A DNA stretch of 64,000 nucleotides from Mycobacterium sp. UM_CSW (GTDB taxonomy: Bacteria > Actinomycetota > Actinomycetes > Mycobacteriales > Mycobacteriaceae). Location of the stretch: the NCBI RefSeq assembly GCF_000455205.1, contig NZ_AUWQ01000034.1:1-64000 (forward strand), read 5' to 3'. Position numbers and translations under genes: made by a program. Shown one piece after another: positions 8,568-15,856 of the stretch (within the stretch, counting starts at the first letter, position 1; each line of letters starts with the position of its first letter). A model generated the notes under the pieces. That model saw only the letters and a list, made by a program, of their open reading frames with translations. It did not search any database and was not told the DNA's origin.

Positions 8568-9674
8568 ATGCAATCTGAACGCTTCCGCAAGCTGCTGGAC
8601 GCACCGGGGCCGTTCGCCTCGGTCTACTTCGAGGACTCGCACGACACCCACGACGCCGAGGCCCAACTCGAGCTCAAGTGGCGCGCGGCGCGCGAGGAGC
8701 TCGAGCAGAAGGGCGCCGCCCAAGCGGTGATCGACGAGATCGAAGCCGCCGTCATGGACCTGCGGCCGCCGATCGGCCGCAGCGGGCGCGCGGTTGTCGC
8801 CAGCGCCGACGGCGTGGTGATCAACGAGCATCTGGCGCGGCCCACCGCGACGTCCGTCGTCCGTGTGTCCGAATTACCTTATCTGGTACCGATTCTCGAG
8901 CAGAGCTTCGATCACCCGGACTACGTGTTGGTGGTCGTCGACCACAGCGGCGCCGACATCACCACCCAACTCGGCGGCACGCTGCATTCGGAAACGGTCG
9001 ACGGCGGTGGCCACCCCGTGCACAAGGCCGCCGGCGCCGAGAACGCGGGTTACGGCGACCCGCAGTTGCGCACCGAAGAGGCCGCCCGCAAGAACATGCG
9101 CGCGGTCGCCGACCGCGTCGGCGAACTCGTCGATGACAAGGGCATCGACGTGATCTTCGTCGTCGGCGAGGTGCGGTCGCGCTCGGACCTGCTCGCGGCG
9201 TTGCCGGAACGGTTGCGCGACCGCGCGGTCCCGCTCGAGGTCGGGGCGCGGCACAGCGGTCATGACTTCGGCGAAATCGAGCAGGCCATTGAGGACGAAT
9301 TCGTCAACCGCCAGTTGCGCACGATCGACGCCGCCGCGCAGCGGTTCAGCGCCGAGATCGGCCGCGAATCCGGCCTGGCCGCCGAGGGATTGGGCCCGGT
9401 CTGCTCCGCGCTGCGCCAGGGCGCGGTCGAGACCCTGATCATCGGCGAAATCGGGGACGCCACCGTCGTCGCCGACGAAGGCCTGACGACGGTCGCCCCC
9501 GACGAGAACGTGCTGTCCGAGCAGGGCGCCGCTCCCGACAAAACCTTGCGTGCCGACGAGGCGCTGCCCATGTTCGCGGTTTCGGTCGGGGCGTCGCTGG
9601 TGCGCACCGACGAACGGATCACCCCGGCCGACGGCGTCGGCGCCGTGCTGCGCTACGCGCCGACCCTGCACTGA
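8568..9674 (+). CDS. Rv2629-like protein (peptide-release-factor/Vms1-like fold)
   Basis: A 368-residue protein similar in length and pattern to M. tuberculosis Rv2629. It begins MQSERFRKLLDAPGPFASVYFEDSHD, then shows an actinobacterial Rossmann-like block, a RHSGHDFGEIEQAIEDEF stretch near residue 235 and a C-terminal eL30-like block (GAVETLIIGEIGDATV) near residue 285. This architecture belongs to the archaeal release factor 1/Vms1-related group, suggesting a ribosome or peptidyl-tRNA link, but no GGQ loop is visible. Rv2629 is reported as hypoxia-induced. It ends one base before the left attachment repeat. Confidence 0.7.
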   Translation: MQSERFRKLLDAPGPFASVYFEDSHDTHDAEAQLELKWRAAREELEQKGAAQAVIDEIEAAVMDLRPPIGRSGRAVVASADGVVINEHLARPTATSVVRVSELPYLVPILEQSFDHPDYVLVVVDHSGADITTQLGGTLHSETVDGGGHPVHKAAGAENAGYGDPQLRTEEAARKNMRAVADRVGELVDDKGIDVIFVVGEVRSRSDLLAALPERLRDRAVPLEVGARHSGHDFGEIEQAIEDEFVNRQLRTIDAAAQRFSAEIGRESGLAAEGLGPVCSALRQGAVETLIIGEIGDATVVADEGLTTVAPDENVLSEQGAAPDKTLRADEALPMFAVSVGASLVRTDERITPADGVGAVLRYAPTLH

Positions 9675-9675
9675 T

Positions 9676-9701
9676 TGGCGGTGGCGGAGGGATTTGAACC
9701 C
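9676..9701. repeat. Distal attachment-site copy (26-bp direct repeat)
   Basis: It is identical to 45301-45326 and corresponds to the tRNA-Ser 3' end (CCA, acceptor 3' strand, T arm up to the T loop). The sequence after 9701 has no tRNA-like pairing for a D or anticodon arm, so it is an att duplicate rather than a second tRNA gene. A perfect hairpin (AGGGCGT-GAAA-ACGCCCT) follows at 9719-9736. The stretch 9702-9891 has no gene. Confidence 0.9.
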
Positions 9702-9891
9702 TAGTCAGCCACCTGGTCAGGGCGTGAAAACGCCCTCTAGCTGCTAAAAGACATCACGGTCGTTCACACTAGTTATCTCTGACTGCGCGCGAATTGTGCT
9801 CACGGGCGCGCGCAAGGGGTACAGGGCGGCAGGCATTCCATCAACTTCCTAGGTGCCAGCCCTTGATCTCCTTGCGCGAGGTTGACCCAAA

Positions 9892-10839
9892 ATGAGTAGC
9901 AACATGACCGACTCATTCGAGGTTTGGGATGTCTCCCGATGGGAGGTAGCCGCATACGAGACGGGTGGCCAAGAAGAAAAGCTATGGCTCATCGAGCCCG
10001 ATACCGAGGTGAGGTGGCTTTTCAAACCCCCAACCGTCAAGAACGGATTTCGGCACGGAGAGGATTGGGCGGAAAAAGTCAGCAGCCATCTCGCGCAACT
10101 GATCGGCGTGCCATGTGCCGAAGTGCAGTTCGCAGCCCGCTATCAAGAACAGCGGGGAAGCTTGTCGCGCAACCTGTTGCCCCCAGATTGGGAGATGCAA
10201 TCAGGAGCTTTGCTGCTGGCCGCGGCCGACCCTTCCTATCGGCCCGGGTACATGAAGGTAAGAGGCCGGCCGGGCCACTCACTCGAGCGCATCGCTCTCG
10301 TGCTCGCTGGTGCGGGCGCGCCTCCCAACGCGGTTACGCCGCAAGGTTTCGATGCTTTCGACGTTTTCGCTGGCTACATGCTCTTCGACGCATGGATTGC
10401 CAATCGCGACAGGCACGACGAGAATTGGTCGATCCTCTTGCCACCGCCAGGTTTCGCAAGCGGCCGGCGCCTTTGCGGTAGCTATGACCACGCCGGAGCG
10501 CTCGGATACAACGTTCAAGAAGCCGCCTGTGCTCAACGTCTTTGCGATCACGCAGGCGTCCTAAAATGGACAAGAAAGGGGACTGCACACCGGTTTGAGC
10601 ACTCCATCGAAGCAGGCCCGGTCACGTTAGTGGATCACGCCATCGCGGCTCTAGCCCTGACAAGCGCGTCGGTCCGCCAGTTTTGGTTGGAGCAGTTGGG
10701 GCAAGTGACGCAAGACACAGTGGTGGGCCTACTCGGCAGAGTGCCAAACTTGTCGGATCATTGCCGTAACTTCGCTGGTGAAGTACTACGGACAAATCAG
10801 GGGAGGTTGCTTGATGCTAGTCAGTCACGCTTCCACTGA
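9892..10839 (+). CDS. HipA-like serine/threonine kinase (short form, no N-subdomain)
   Basis: A 315-residue protein with HipA-type kinase motifs. The ATP-binding lysine lies in WLFKPPTVKNG near residue 45. A catalytic loop reads FDAWIANRDRHDENWSIL near residue 168, matching the NxDRHxxN pattern, and the metal-binding Asp is in YDHAGALG near residue 200. It lacks the N-terminal subdomain of full-length HipA, as in HipT. HipA kinases phosphorylate tRNA synthetases or related targets and stop growth. The next gene overlaps its 3' end by 26 bp and looks like the missing N-subdomain joined to a HIRAN-like domain. No HipB-like HTH gene is adjacent upstream. It is the first gene of the element. Confidence 0.75.
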   Translation: MSSNMTDSFEVWDVSRWEVAAYETGGQEEKLWLIEPDTEVRWLFKPPTVKNGFRHGEDWAEKVSSHLAQLIGVPCAEVQFAARYQEQRGSLSRNLLPPDWEMQSGALLLAAADPSYRPGYMKVRGRPGHSLERIALVLAGAGAPPNAVTPQGFDAFDVFAGYMLFDAWIANRDRHDENWSILLPPPGFASGRRLCGSYDHAGALGYNVQEAACAQRLCDHAGVLKWTRKGTAHRFEHSIEAGPVTLVDHAIAALALTSASVRQFWLEQLGQVTQDTVVGLLGRVPNLSDHCRNFAGEVLRTNQGRLLDASQSRFH

Positions 10840-11629
10840 ATCAACCCCCGCCGGGTCTCCCCCGCGCAGCGAGCGCCTGTTAGTCGTCACATGGCAGCAT
10901 CCAGTCGAGCGACGGATCTACCCCGTGGGAATGCTCAAGTTCGACGGGCAGACCTATACGTTTCATTACATTCGCGAGGCTGCCAAAGTCCTTGATTTCC
11001 GGCCGTTCCTTGGCTTTCCAAGGCTGGATGGACGGTACGAGTCTGACAACCTGTTCCCTCTTTTCGCCCAACGTGCGATGGCTCCCCGTCGGCCAGACTT
11101 CCAGCGATGGGTCACGCGCCTGGGCCTGACGGAAGATTCGACACCGTGGGAGCAAATCGCCCGCTCGGAGGGACGCCGGGAAGGTGACCAGATCCAACTG
11201 TTCCCAGTGCCTGTTATCCGGGACGGGCAGATGGATTGCGACTTTCTGGTTCACGGCGTACGTCATGTGTTCGAGCACGAGATTCAAATGGAGCATGCGG
11301 CCGTTCGGGTAACTCGTGATGAGCTCGAGCAGCAACTAGGGAACTTGAGGGTTGGGGACCGACTTGCGCTGCTCGACGAACCTTCGAATCACATCAACCC
11401 GCGTGCAATTCTCACAACGACGACTGGCGGTTTCCCGCTGGGGTGGGTGCCCGACCTACTGGTCGACGAAGTTCATCGCATCCCTCGAGATCAGACACAA
11501 GTCACCCTTCGAGCAGTGAACGGGCCCACTGCGGGTTGGCACCTCCGGCTGTTGGCACACCTGACAGCTCGCGTTCCGGCCGATTTCCAAGTCTTCCAAG
11601 GCGACCGCTGGCAATCCCTAGCAGAGTGA
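10814..11629 (+). CDS. HipS-like N-subdomain plus HIRAN-like domain protein
   Basis: The 271-residue frame begins at an ATG with GGGAGG at 10801-10806; a GTG at 10778 is a weaker alternative. Residues about 20-85 resemble the HipA N-subdomain 1: LVVTW, then VGMLKFDGQTYTFHY, and a DNLFPLFAQRAM end comparable to the 'FxNLLPE' motif. Residues about 165-255 resemble a HIRAN domain, with PSNHINPRAI (normally xxNPxDxxAV) and GWVPDLLVDEV (normally GYVPR). HIRAN domains bind DNA ends or stalled forks. The overlap with the kinase implies translational coupling, so this is a likely inhibitor or target-sensing partner. The domain assignments come from reading motifs by eye. Confidence 0.55.
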   Translation: MLVSHASTESTPAGSPPRSERLLVVTWQHPVERRIYPVGMLKFDGQTYTFHYIREAAKVLDFRPFLGFPRLDGRYESDNLFPLFAQRAMAPRRPDFQRWVTRLGLTEDSTPWEQIARSEGRREGDQIQLFPVPVIRDGQMDCDFLVHGVRHVFEHEIQMEHAAVRVTRDELEQQLGNLRVGDRLALLDEPSNHINPRAILTTTTGGFPLGWVPDLLVDEVHRIPRDQTQVTLRAVNGPTAGWHLRLLAHLTARVPADFQVFQGDRWQSLAE

Positions 11630-12132
11630 CCGCCATCAAGGTCCGTACGCACCAACCCCCTGTCGCAGACAACGACCGGATGGAAAGAATTCCACACCGT
11701 CTCGTCTACTGAGTTGCTGTGAGCCCTGCGCGAGTGGTTCTGTCGGGAGACATGTTCCGGTAACAGGGGAGATCTGGATTCTTGAAGATATGTGGTTGAA
11801 CACTAACCCTTTTGGCCCCGCCCCCATGGAGCCTCGGTCGGCGTCGCGCGCGACATGTCGATGATCACGGTGCGGTCCTCAACGAAACTGAACTGCCTTA
11901 TGCCCAGAAACGCTGCGTGCTTACACGGTCGGCCGCCGGCTTTCCGTACTATTCGCCGCAGTGTGCGCAGGTGGCGGGGACTAGGCCGGAGGAGCACGCT
12001 CCGTGGCGCGCCCAAGTGCGGGCAGGACTGAAGTCGGCGCAGAGGTCCCTATCGGAGAACATCGACCGGATACGGGCGCTCATCGAGGAGGGTCAACGGT
12101 TATGCGAATGAACTGGGAGACCTGCGGACCTC
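11630..12132. other. Intergenic stretch with only a doubtful open frame
   Basis: This 500-bp stretch has no convincing gene. A frame at 11812-12111 (+) would give 99 residues ending in a helical, coiled-coil-like tail (SLSENIDRIRALIEEGQRLCE). The tail could be a relic of an older gene, but the first half is not protein-like and there is no ribosome binding site. Confidence 0.3.
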
Positions 12133-12432
12133 TTAGTCACGAACCCAGAGATCACCCGCGAGTTCCCGCGCCCACGACCAGGCCGCGCTCTTCCTCCGAC
12201 GATAGAGCTTTGTGCGGTGGCGCCTTGAAATCAGCTCCAGGAGACCAACTTTCGTAAGACGCTTCCATGCCGACTGAACCTGCGAAGTCGTCAGTCCTAA
12301 CGATGCGGCAACCTCGCTCATGTTCACCGACCCTTTGGTGTCGAAGATCTCAAGCATGACTTCTAGCTGGTAGTCCTGACCGAAAGCATCGCGCGAACGC
12401 TCCCGAAGCGCATCCACATCGGTCGTCGACAC
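12133..12432 (-). CDS. Small winged-helix/MarR-like DNA-binding protein
   Basis: A 99-residue protein with an HTH core: YQLEVMLEIFDTKGSVNMSEVA is followed by the recognition helix LTTSQVQSAWKRLTKVGLLELI, then a basic wing (RRHRTKLYRRRKSAAW). It is probably a transcription regulator of the element. The upstream region is AT-rich (AATATTCGTAATCAATATC), which could hold its operator. Function beyond DNA binding is not known. Confidence 0.6.
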   Translation of the reverse strand: MSTTDVDALRERSRDAFGQDYQLEVMLEIFDTKGSVNMSEVAASLGLTTSQVQSAWKRLTKVGLLELISRRHRTKLYRRRKSAAWSWARELAGDLWVRD

Positions 12433-12555
12433 GCGATCAAGAATACAAAATATTCGTAATCAATATCTCGTATGATTGTGGACACGCGCAGGGCTACTGA
12501 ACGATTGAGCAGGGGAGTTTCTGACGGCCCGTGATAACGACAAGGTGTACCGGCC

Positions 12556-13011
12556 ATGAACCAGGATGAAGAAGGTCGCGACCAAGTAGGGCGGCCAAAC
12601 CGACATGACCGAGATGCCGCCGCGATTCACGGCACAACAAACTCCGGCTTAATCGACCTCAGCGTTTCCGCTGAGGAAGGGCTTGCACTGCTGAGGTCAC
12701 GCCGCTTCGCCTCTATCGAAGTGCGATACGGTCACGACGTCACCGTTCATCGCGGCGTTCTTCGGTGGATAAGCCAGCACCTATCGGGCCGGAATCCGAT
12801 GGCCAGCAACGATGGGCCCCGGGTATTAGTCCGATTCGCGCTCGGTGAGAACGAGCCGGACGCCAACCAGATGGTGCAGAGCTTCGCCCTTTCGATTGCT
12901 ACGGCTCTGTGCAATGACCCGACCGCCGTCGAAGACGTCCGGATCCTGTCCTTCGACACAAGCGACATTGATCATCACCTTCTGCCAGAACACAGACCCA
13001 AAAGTGTCTGA
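12556..13011 (+). CDS. Hypothetical protein
   Basis: A 151-residue frame with a polar, Asp/Arg-rich N-terminus and an ordered-looking middle (LIDLSVSAEEGLALLRSRRFASIEVRYG) and C-terminal part (PRVLVRFALGENEPDANQMVQSFALSIATAL). No motif is recognised. The ATG follows GTACCGGCC without a good ribosome site. It precedes the next small gene by 57 bp and may share its transcript. Confidence 0.45.
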   Translation: MNQDEEGRDQVGRPNRHDRDAAAIHGTTNSGLIDLSVSAEEGLALLRSRRFASIEVRYGHDVTVHRGVLRWISQHLSGRNPMASNDGPRVLVRFALGENEPDANQMVQSFALSIATALCNDPTAVEDVRILSFDTSDIDHHLLPEHRPKSV

Positions 13012-13068
13012 TTCTTCAGCCGGTAATCGAGCAGTTATCCGATATTCTTGATCGCAAGGAGGACTGCT

Positions 13069-13416
13069 ATGGGAGCGGCTGACGAGCAGGAGCTTGAAGA
13101 AGCGTCCATGTGCTACGCGATCCTCAGCGACTTCCATGAGCTGAGCGAACCCGCCCAAAGGGCAATGTTGGCGGACGTCGGCGTCGATCGGCTGGGAGTA
13201 GCGACCATTCTCTTGCTCCCCCGACCTGAGCGGGAACGCCTACATCTTGCGATCCGTCGTGAACTCGCTATTGGCGAGAAGCATTTTCCCCGTCAGACGA
13301 ACCGGGCGAAGCGGCAGCCGGGTCGCGGTGGCTTCAGTGACGGCGTTGGCGAGAATATCTGCAGCTGGGGTTACATGGGGTACTGGCCGCCAGGCGGCGA
13401 GGCCGTGCCCGGGTAA
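13069..13416 (+). CDS. Hypothetical small protein
   Basis: A 115-residue frame starting at the ATG at 13069, chosen for the strong AAGGAGGA at 13056-13063. The N-terminal half is helical and acidic (EQELEEASMCYAILSDFHELSEPAQRAML). The C-terminal half is Gly/Pro-rich (GRGGFSDGVGENICSWGYMGYWPPGG). No family is recognised. The 281 bp after it hold no gene. Confidence 0.5.
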   Translation: MGAADEQELEEASMCYAILSDFHELSEPAQRAMLADVGVDRLGVATILLLPRPERERLHLAIRRELAIGEKHFPRQTNRAKRQPGRGGFSDGVGENICSWGYMGYWPPGGEAVPG

Positions 13417-13697
13417 CGTCCCGCGCCGCCGACATGTGCGACGACTTAGACGCCGTCGCGACGACGCACATAGCAACGACTAACGCAAAAGTGCGCGCAA
13501 GGTGTGCTCACCAGGGTGTAAGGCGCAGAGTCAGCAAACCGAGAAAACGTAGTTGACCTGCCGTCTCTCGCTGGTCGTTCTTGGCGGCCCTTTTGATACA
13601 ACGTTGGAACACTGATCTGTGGAGTGCTGTGGCCAAGGTTCTTGGTGAATAGCTTGCGGGACGCAATCCCGTCCGTCCGACGTGTCACCATCGCATA

Positions 13698-14291
13698 ATG
13701 ATTCTTGATCTGATCCAAACGGTGGCTGCGGTTTCGGTGCCCATCGTGGTAGCCGTCATTGGCTACAAGCTGAACCACCGACTCAAACTCTACGAAGCCA
13801 GCCAGTGGCGCAACCAAGAGTTGATCAAGGCGCGGTTGCAGTACTTTGGGCAACTCGCGCCGATGTTGAACGATCTGATGTGTTACTTGACTTTCATCGG
13901 CCGATGGAAGGAGCTGACGCCGCCGGATCTGATCGCGATCAAGCGGGACACCGACCGCTTGTTCTACTCGGTCGCTCCGCTGTTCAGCCTGGCCGCCGTC
14001 ACGGCGTATCAGGACTTCCTTGGAGCGTGCTTCACCACGCACACCGGCTGGGGCACCGACGCGCGCATCTGCAGCGGATTTGTGCGACGCCGTGAAGCCT
14101 CGCGAGAGCCGTGGCTTGCCGAGTGGGGACAGCTATTTACCCACCAGGACGGCGACGCCATCCCAGAGAGCAGCATGACCGCGGTGCGCGCCACCTACGA
14201 CAAGCTGCTGGCAACTCTGGTGGAAGATGTCGAACTCCTGCAACCACGCGATCGATATGCCGATAGCAACCTCGTCGCCAACGCTCGCTAA
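13698..14291 (+). CDS. Membrane-anchored hypothetical protein
   Basis: A 197-residue protein with one N-terminal membrane segment (residues 3-24, LIQTVAAVSVPIVVAVIGYKL), followed by a basic, helical cytoplasmic domain with many aromatic residues. It has no known motif. A single N-terminal anchor plus a helical cytosolic domain is a common layout for element-encoded effectors or sensors, but this is inference only. Confidence 0.5.
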   Translation: MILDLIQTVAAVSVPIVVAVIGYKLNHRLKLYEASQWRNQELIKARLQYFGQLAPMLNDLMCYLTFIGRWKELTPPDLIAIKRDTDRLFYSVAPLFSLAAVTAYQDFLGACFTTHTGWGTDARICSGFVRRREASREPWLAEWGQLFTHQDGDAIPESSMTAVRATYDKLLATLVEDVELLQPRDRYADSNLVANAR

Positions 14292-14344
14292 TCGTTCGCC
14301 GAACATGTTGCCGCTTCATGGCTTCAGGAGAATCCCGGCTCTGG

Positions 14345-15073
14345 CTACATAAACTTGCGCCGGCGTTTGAATGCCGCAACATCGGCAGCAGTGAGCAAGA
14401 ACCACTCGCCGTTTCGGCGCCGGTCGCTAAAGCGCTGGTGCCAGTAGCGCTCGATGCCTGCAGGGTCATCAGTAGCGAATGAGTGGACTAACTCGACCCG
14501 CTCCGGGAGCTGCAACCCAACCTCGTACTCCCGCCGACCGACATGGCTGGCATGCCCGACCTTGCAGTACTTACCCGACCTGATCATGTACACGTAGCCG
14601 TGCCCGTCGTCAGGCGCTATCGGTGTGACCGCTTCATCGTCGACCAGTTCATCGGTAAGGATCTCAAGAACGTCGGCGAAGCCCTTTGTGGACTGTACGA
14701 ACGCTCGGAGACGCGCAACCTGGTTCGCCTTCTTTCCCAGCCGATTGGCAAAAACCTTCTCGCTAGGAAACTCTGGATTGTTGTGCCGTTCCATCCTGAG
14801 GTGAGCATCAGTCGGGAATCGGCCAAGTTTGCGCGTAACTATGGCCATCTGAAGGAGGAGACCGTCGTCATCAACCTTCCTGGCGTTCATCGCATTTGGT
14901 GAGAAGCCAGCCTCAGCTACAGCTTCACTCCATGTGACCCAGTACCGGCCGCGCCATGAACTGTCCGAGATGCCGGTCTCGGCCACGAAACGTTGGCGGC
15001 CGGGAGGCTTGCCGCCGCTAGCAGCCGCGAGCTCCCGGATCCTGATGAGGATCAGGTCTTTGTCGACAGCCAT
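14345..15073 (-). CDS. GIY-YIG-fold nuclease-like protein (T5orf172/MUG113 type)
   Basis: A 242-residue protein. The C-terminal 100 residues match the T5orf172/MUG113 branch of the GIY-YIG superfamily: GYVYMIRSGKYCKVGHA (the GIY and YIG strands), then a GRREYEVGL helix, and ERYWHQRFSDRRRNGEWF near the end, where family members carry catalytic Arg and Glu. The N-terminal 140 residues carry two repeated helical units, each like a homing-nuclease DNA-binding repeat (GGKPPGRQRFVAETG and LGRFPTDAHLRMERH). It probably binds and cuts DNA. It lies 17 bp after the AbrB-like gene on the same strand. Confidence 0.7.
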   Translation of the reverse strand: MAVDKDLILIRIRELAAASGGKPPGRQRFVAETGISDSSWRGRYWVTWSEAVAEAGFSPNAMNARKVDDDGLLLQMAIVTRKLGRFPTDAHLRMERHNNPEFPSEKVFANRLGKKANQVARLRAFVQSTKGFADVLEILTDELVDDEAVTPIAPDDGHGYVYMIRSGKYCKVGHASHVGRREYEVGLQLPERVELVHSFATDDPAGIERYWHQRFSDRRRNGEWFLLTAADVAAFKRRRKFM

Positions 15074-15090
15074 GGCGGTGATTGTAGGGA

Positions 15091-15348
15091 TCAGCCGCGA
15101 TCTTGCGGTGACTCATCCGTAGTTGTTTCTGCCCGCTGTTCGCGCATCGTGCGCTCCGCATCTTCGCCACGACGTAGCTGACGAAGGACCACCGATTCGA
15201 GAACAACCTTCATCACTTCTGGGTCGTCGTCTGAGAGGCGGAACATCACGTAGTCGCCCTTATCCCATCCAAGGCTGTCCATCAGACGCTTTGGCAGGGC
15301 CACTTGGCGACTGTCGCTGATCTTTGACGGCCCTTCCAGCGCGTCCAT
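15091..15348 (-). CDS. AbrB/MazE-type DNA-binding protein
   Basis: An 85-residue protein with the SpoVT-AbrB swapped-hairpin pattern at its start: ISDSRQVALPKRLMDSLGW, then KGDYVMFRLSDDD, followed by an acidic helical tail. Such proteins are antitoxins or global repressors. The start at 15348 is chosen because upstream codons lack family similarity. An imperfect palindrome (ACAAATA...TACTTGT, 15352-15372) sits just upstream and is a likely operator. The GIY-YIG gene follows, so the pair could act like an antitoxin and nuclease. Confidence 0.7.
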   Translation of the reverse strand: MDALEGPSKISDSRQVALPKRLMDSLGWDKGDYVMFRLSDDDPEVMKVVLESVVLRQLRRGEDAERTMREQRAETTTDESPQDRG

Positions 15349-15351
15349 CCT

Positions 15352-15372
15352 ACAAATATTACAAATACTTGT
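15352..15372 (-). promoter_or_regulatory. Candidate operator of the AbrB-like gene
   Basis: An AT-rich imperfect inverted repeat (arms ACAAATA and TACTTGT, six of seven pairs) ends 3 bp before the start codon of the AbrB-like gene. Its position suits autoregulation. This is inferred from position and symmetry only. Confidence 0.4.
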
Positions 15373-15455
15373 ACCCTGGGTGAGGCGTGAAGGAAATCTA
15401 GAGGGAACTGACAGCCATGGGCCCGCGTTCACTACTTGTCAAGGCGACACGCCGA

Positions 15456-15575
15456 CTGGGAGGATGGTGGAGTTCGCCTTCGGCGATGGACTTTGAAATC
15501 CTTAAAAGCGCAGGTCAGGGCTTGTTTTTGGAGGCGCAGTGCAGTTAACTGGGTGCAGTGGAACAAATGAATACC
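15456..15575 (+). repeat. Leader-type repeat R2, copy A
   Basis: About 120 bp that recur in inverted orientation at 25177-25298, with roughly three quarters of bases identical by eye. Conserved blocks include GGATGGTGGAGTTC, AAAAGCGCAGGTC, CTTGTTTTT, GTTAACTGGG and CAGTGGAACAA. Both copies end at a GTG that opens a frame beginning Met-Glu-Gln. Confidence 0.65.
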
Positions 15576-15854
15576 GGCACTATGAACGAGCCCGAACCGT
15601 CACCAACGCCGGGCGGTCGCTCACCGCTACGCTTTCCGACCCACCTACGGAGCGTTGATATGTCAATTGACGAAACAGGCTCGGTTCCTGAGACGTACGC
15701 TCCCGTGCGCTACGTTCCATCCGGCGCCGAGTCGGACTTGACGGTAACTTCCGTCGATGAACTCGTTGTGTATCGAGGCCCCACACCCCAATCATCGGGT
15801 TGGCTTCTGTCAGCCCTCAAGCGGGTCGATGACGCAAAGATGGACAGGGTCTAG
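15558..15854 (+). CDS. Hypothetical protein behind repeat R2
   Basis: A 98-residue frame that begins with GTG at the end of repeat R2 (or at an ATG three codons later). The product is polar and Pro/Ser-rich (MNEPEPSPTPGGRSPLRF) with a more ordered C-terminal part (SDLTVTSVDELVVYRG). No family is recognised and there is no ribosome site. It converges with the SIR2-like gene, with stops 3 bp apart. Confidence 0.35.
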   Translation: MEQMNTGTMNEPEPSPTPGGRSPLRFPTHLRSVDMSIDETGSVPETYAPVRYVPSGAESDLTVTSVDELVVYRGPTPQSSGWLLSALKRVDDAKMDRV

Positions 15855-15856
15855 GC

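Noticed and set aside
9676-9770. A second tRNA gene at the left end of the element
   Set aside because: Only the acceptor 3' strand and T arm match a tRNA. The D, anticodon and variable arms are absent, so it is the att duplicate.
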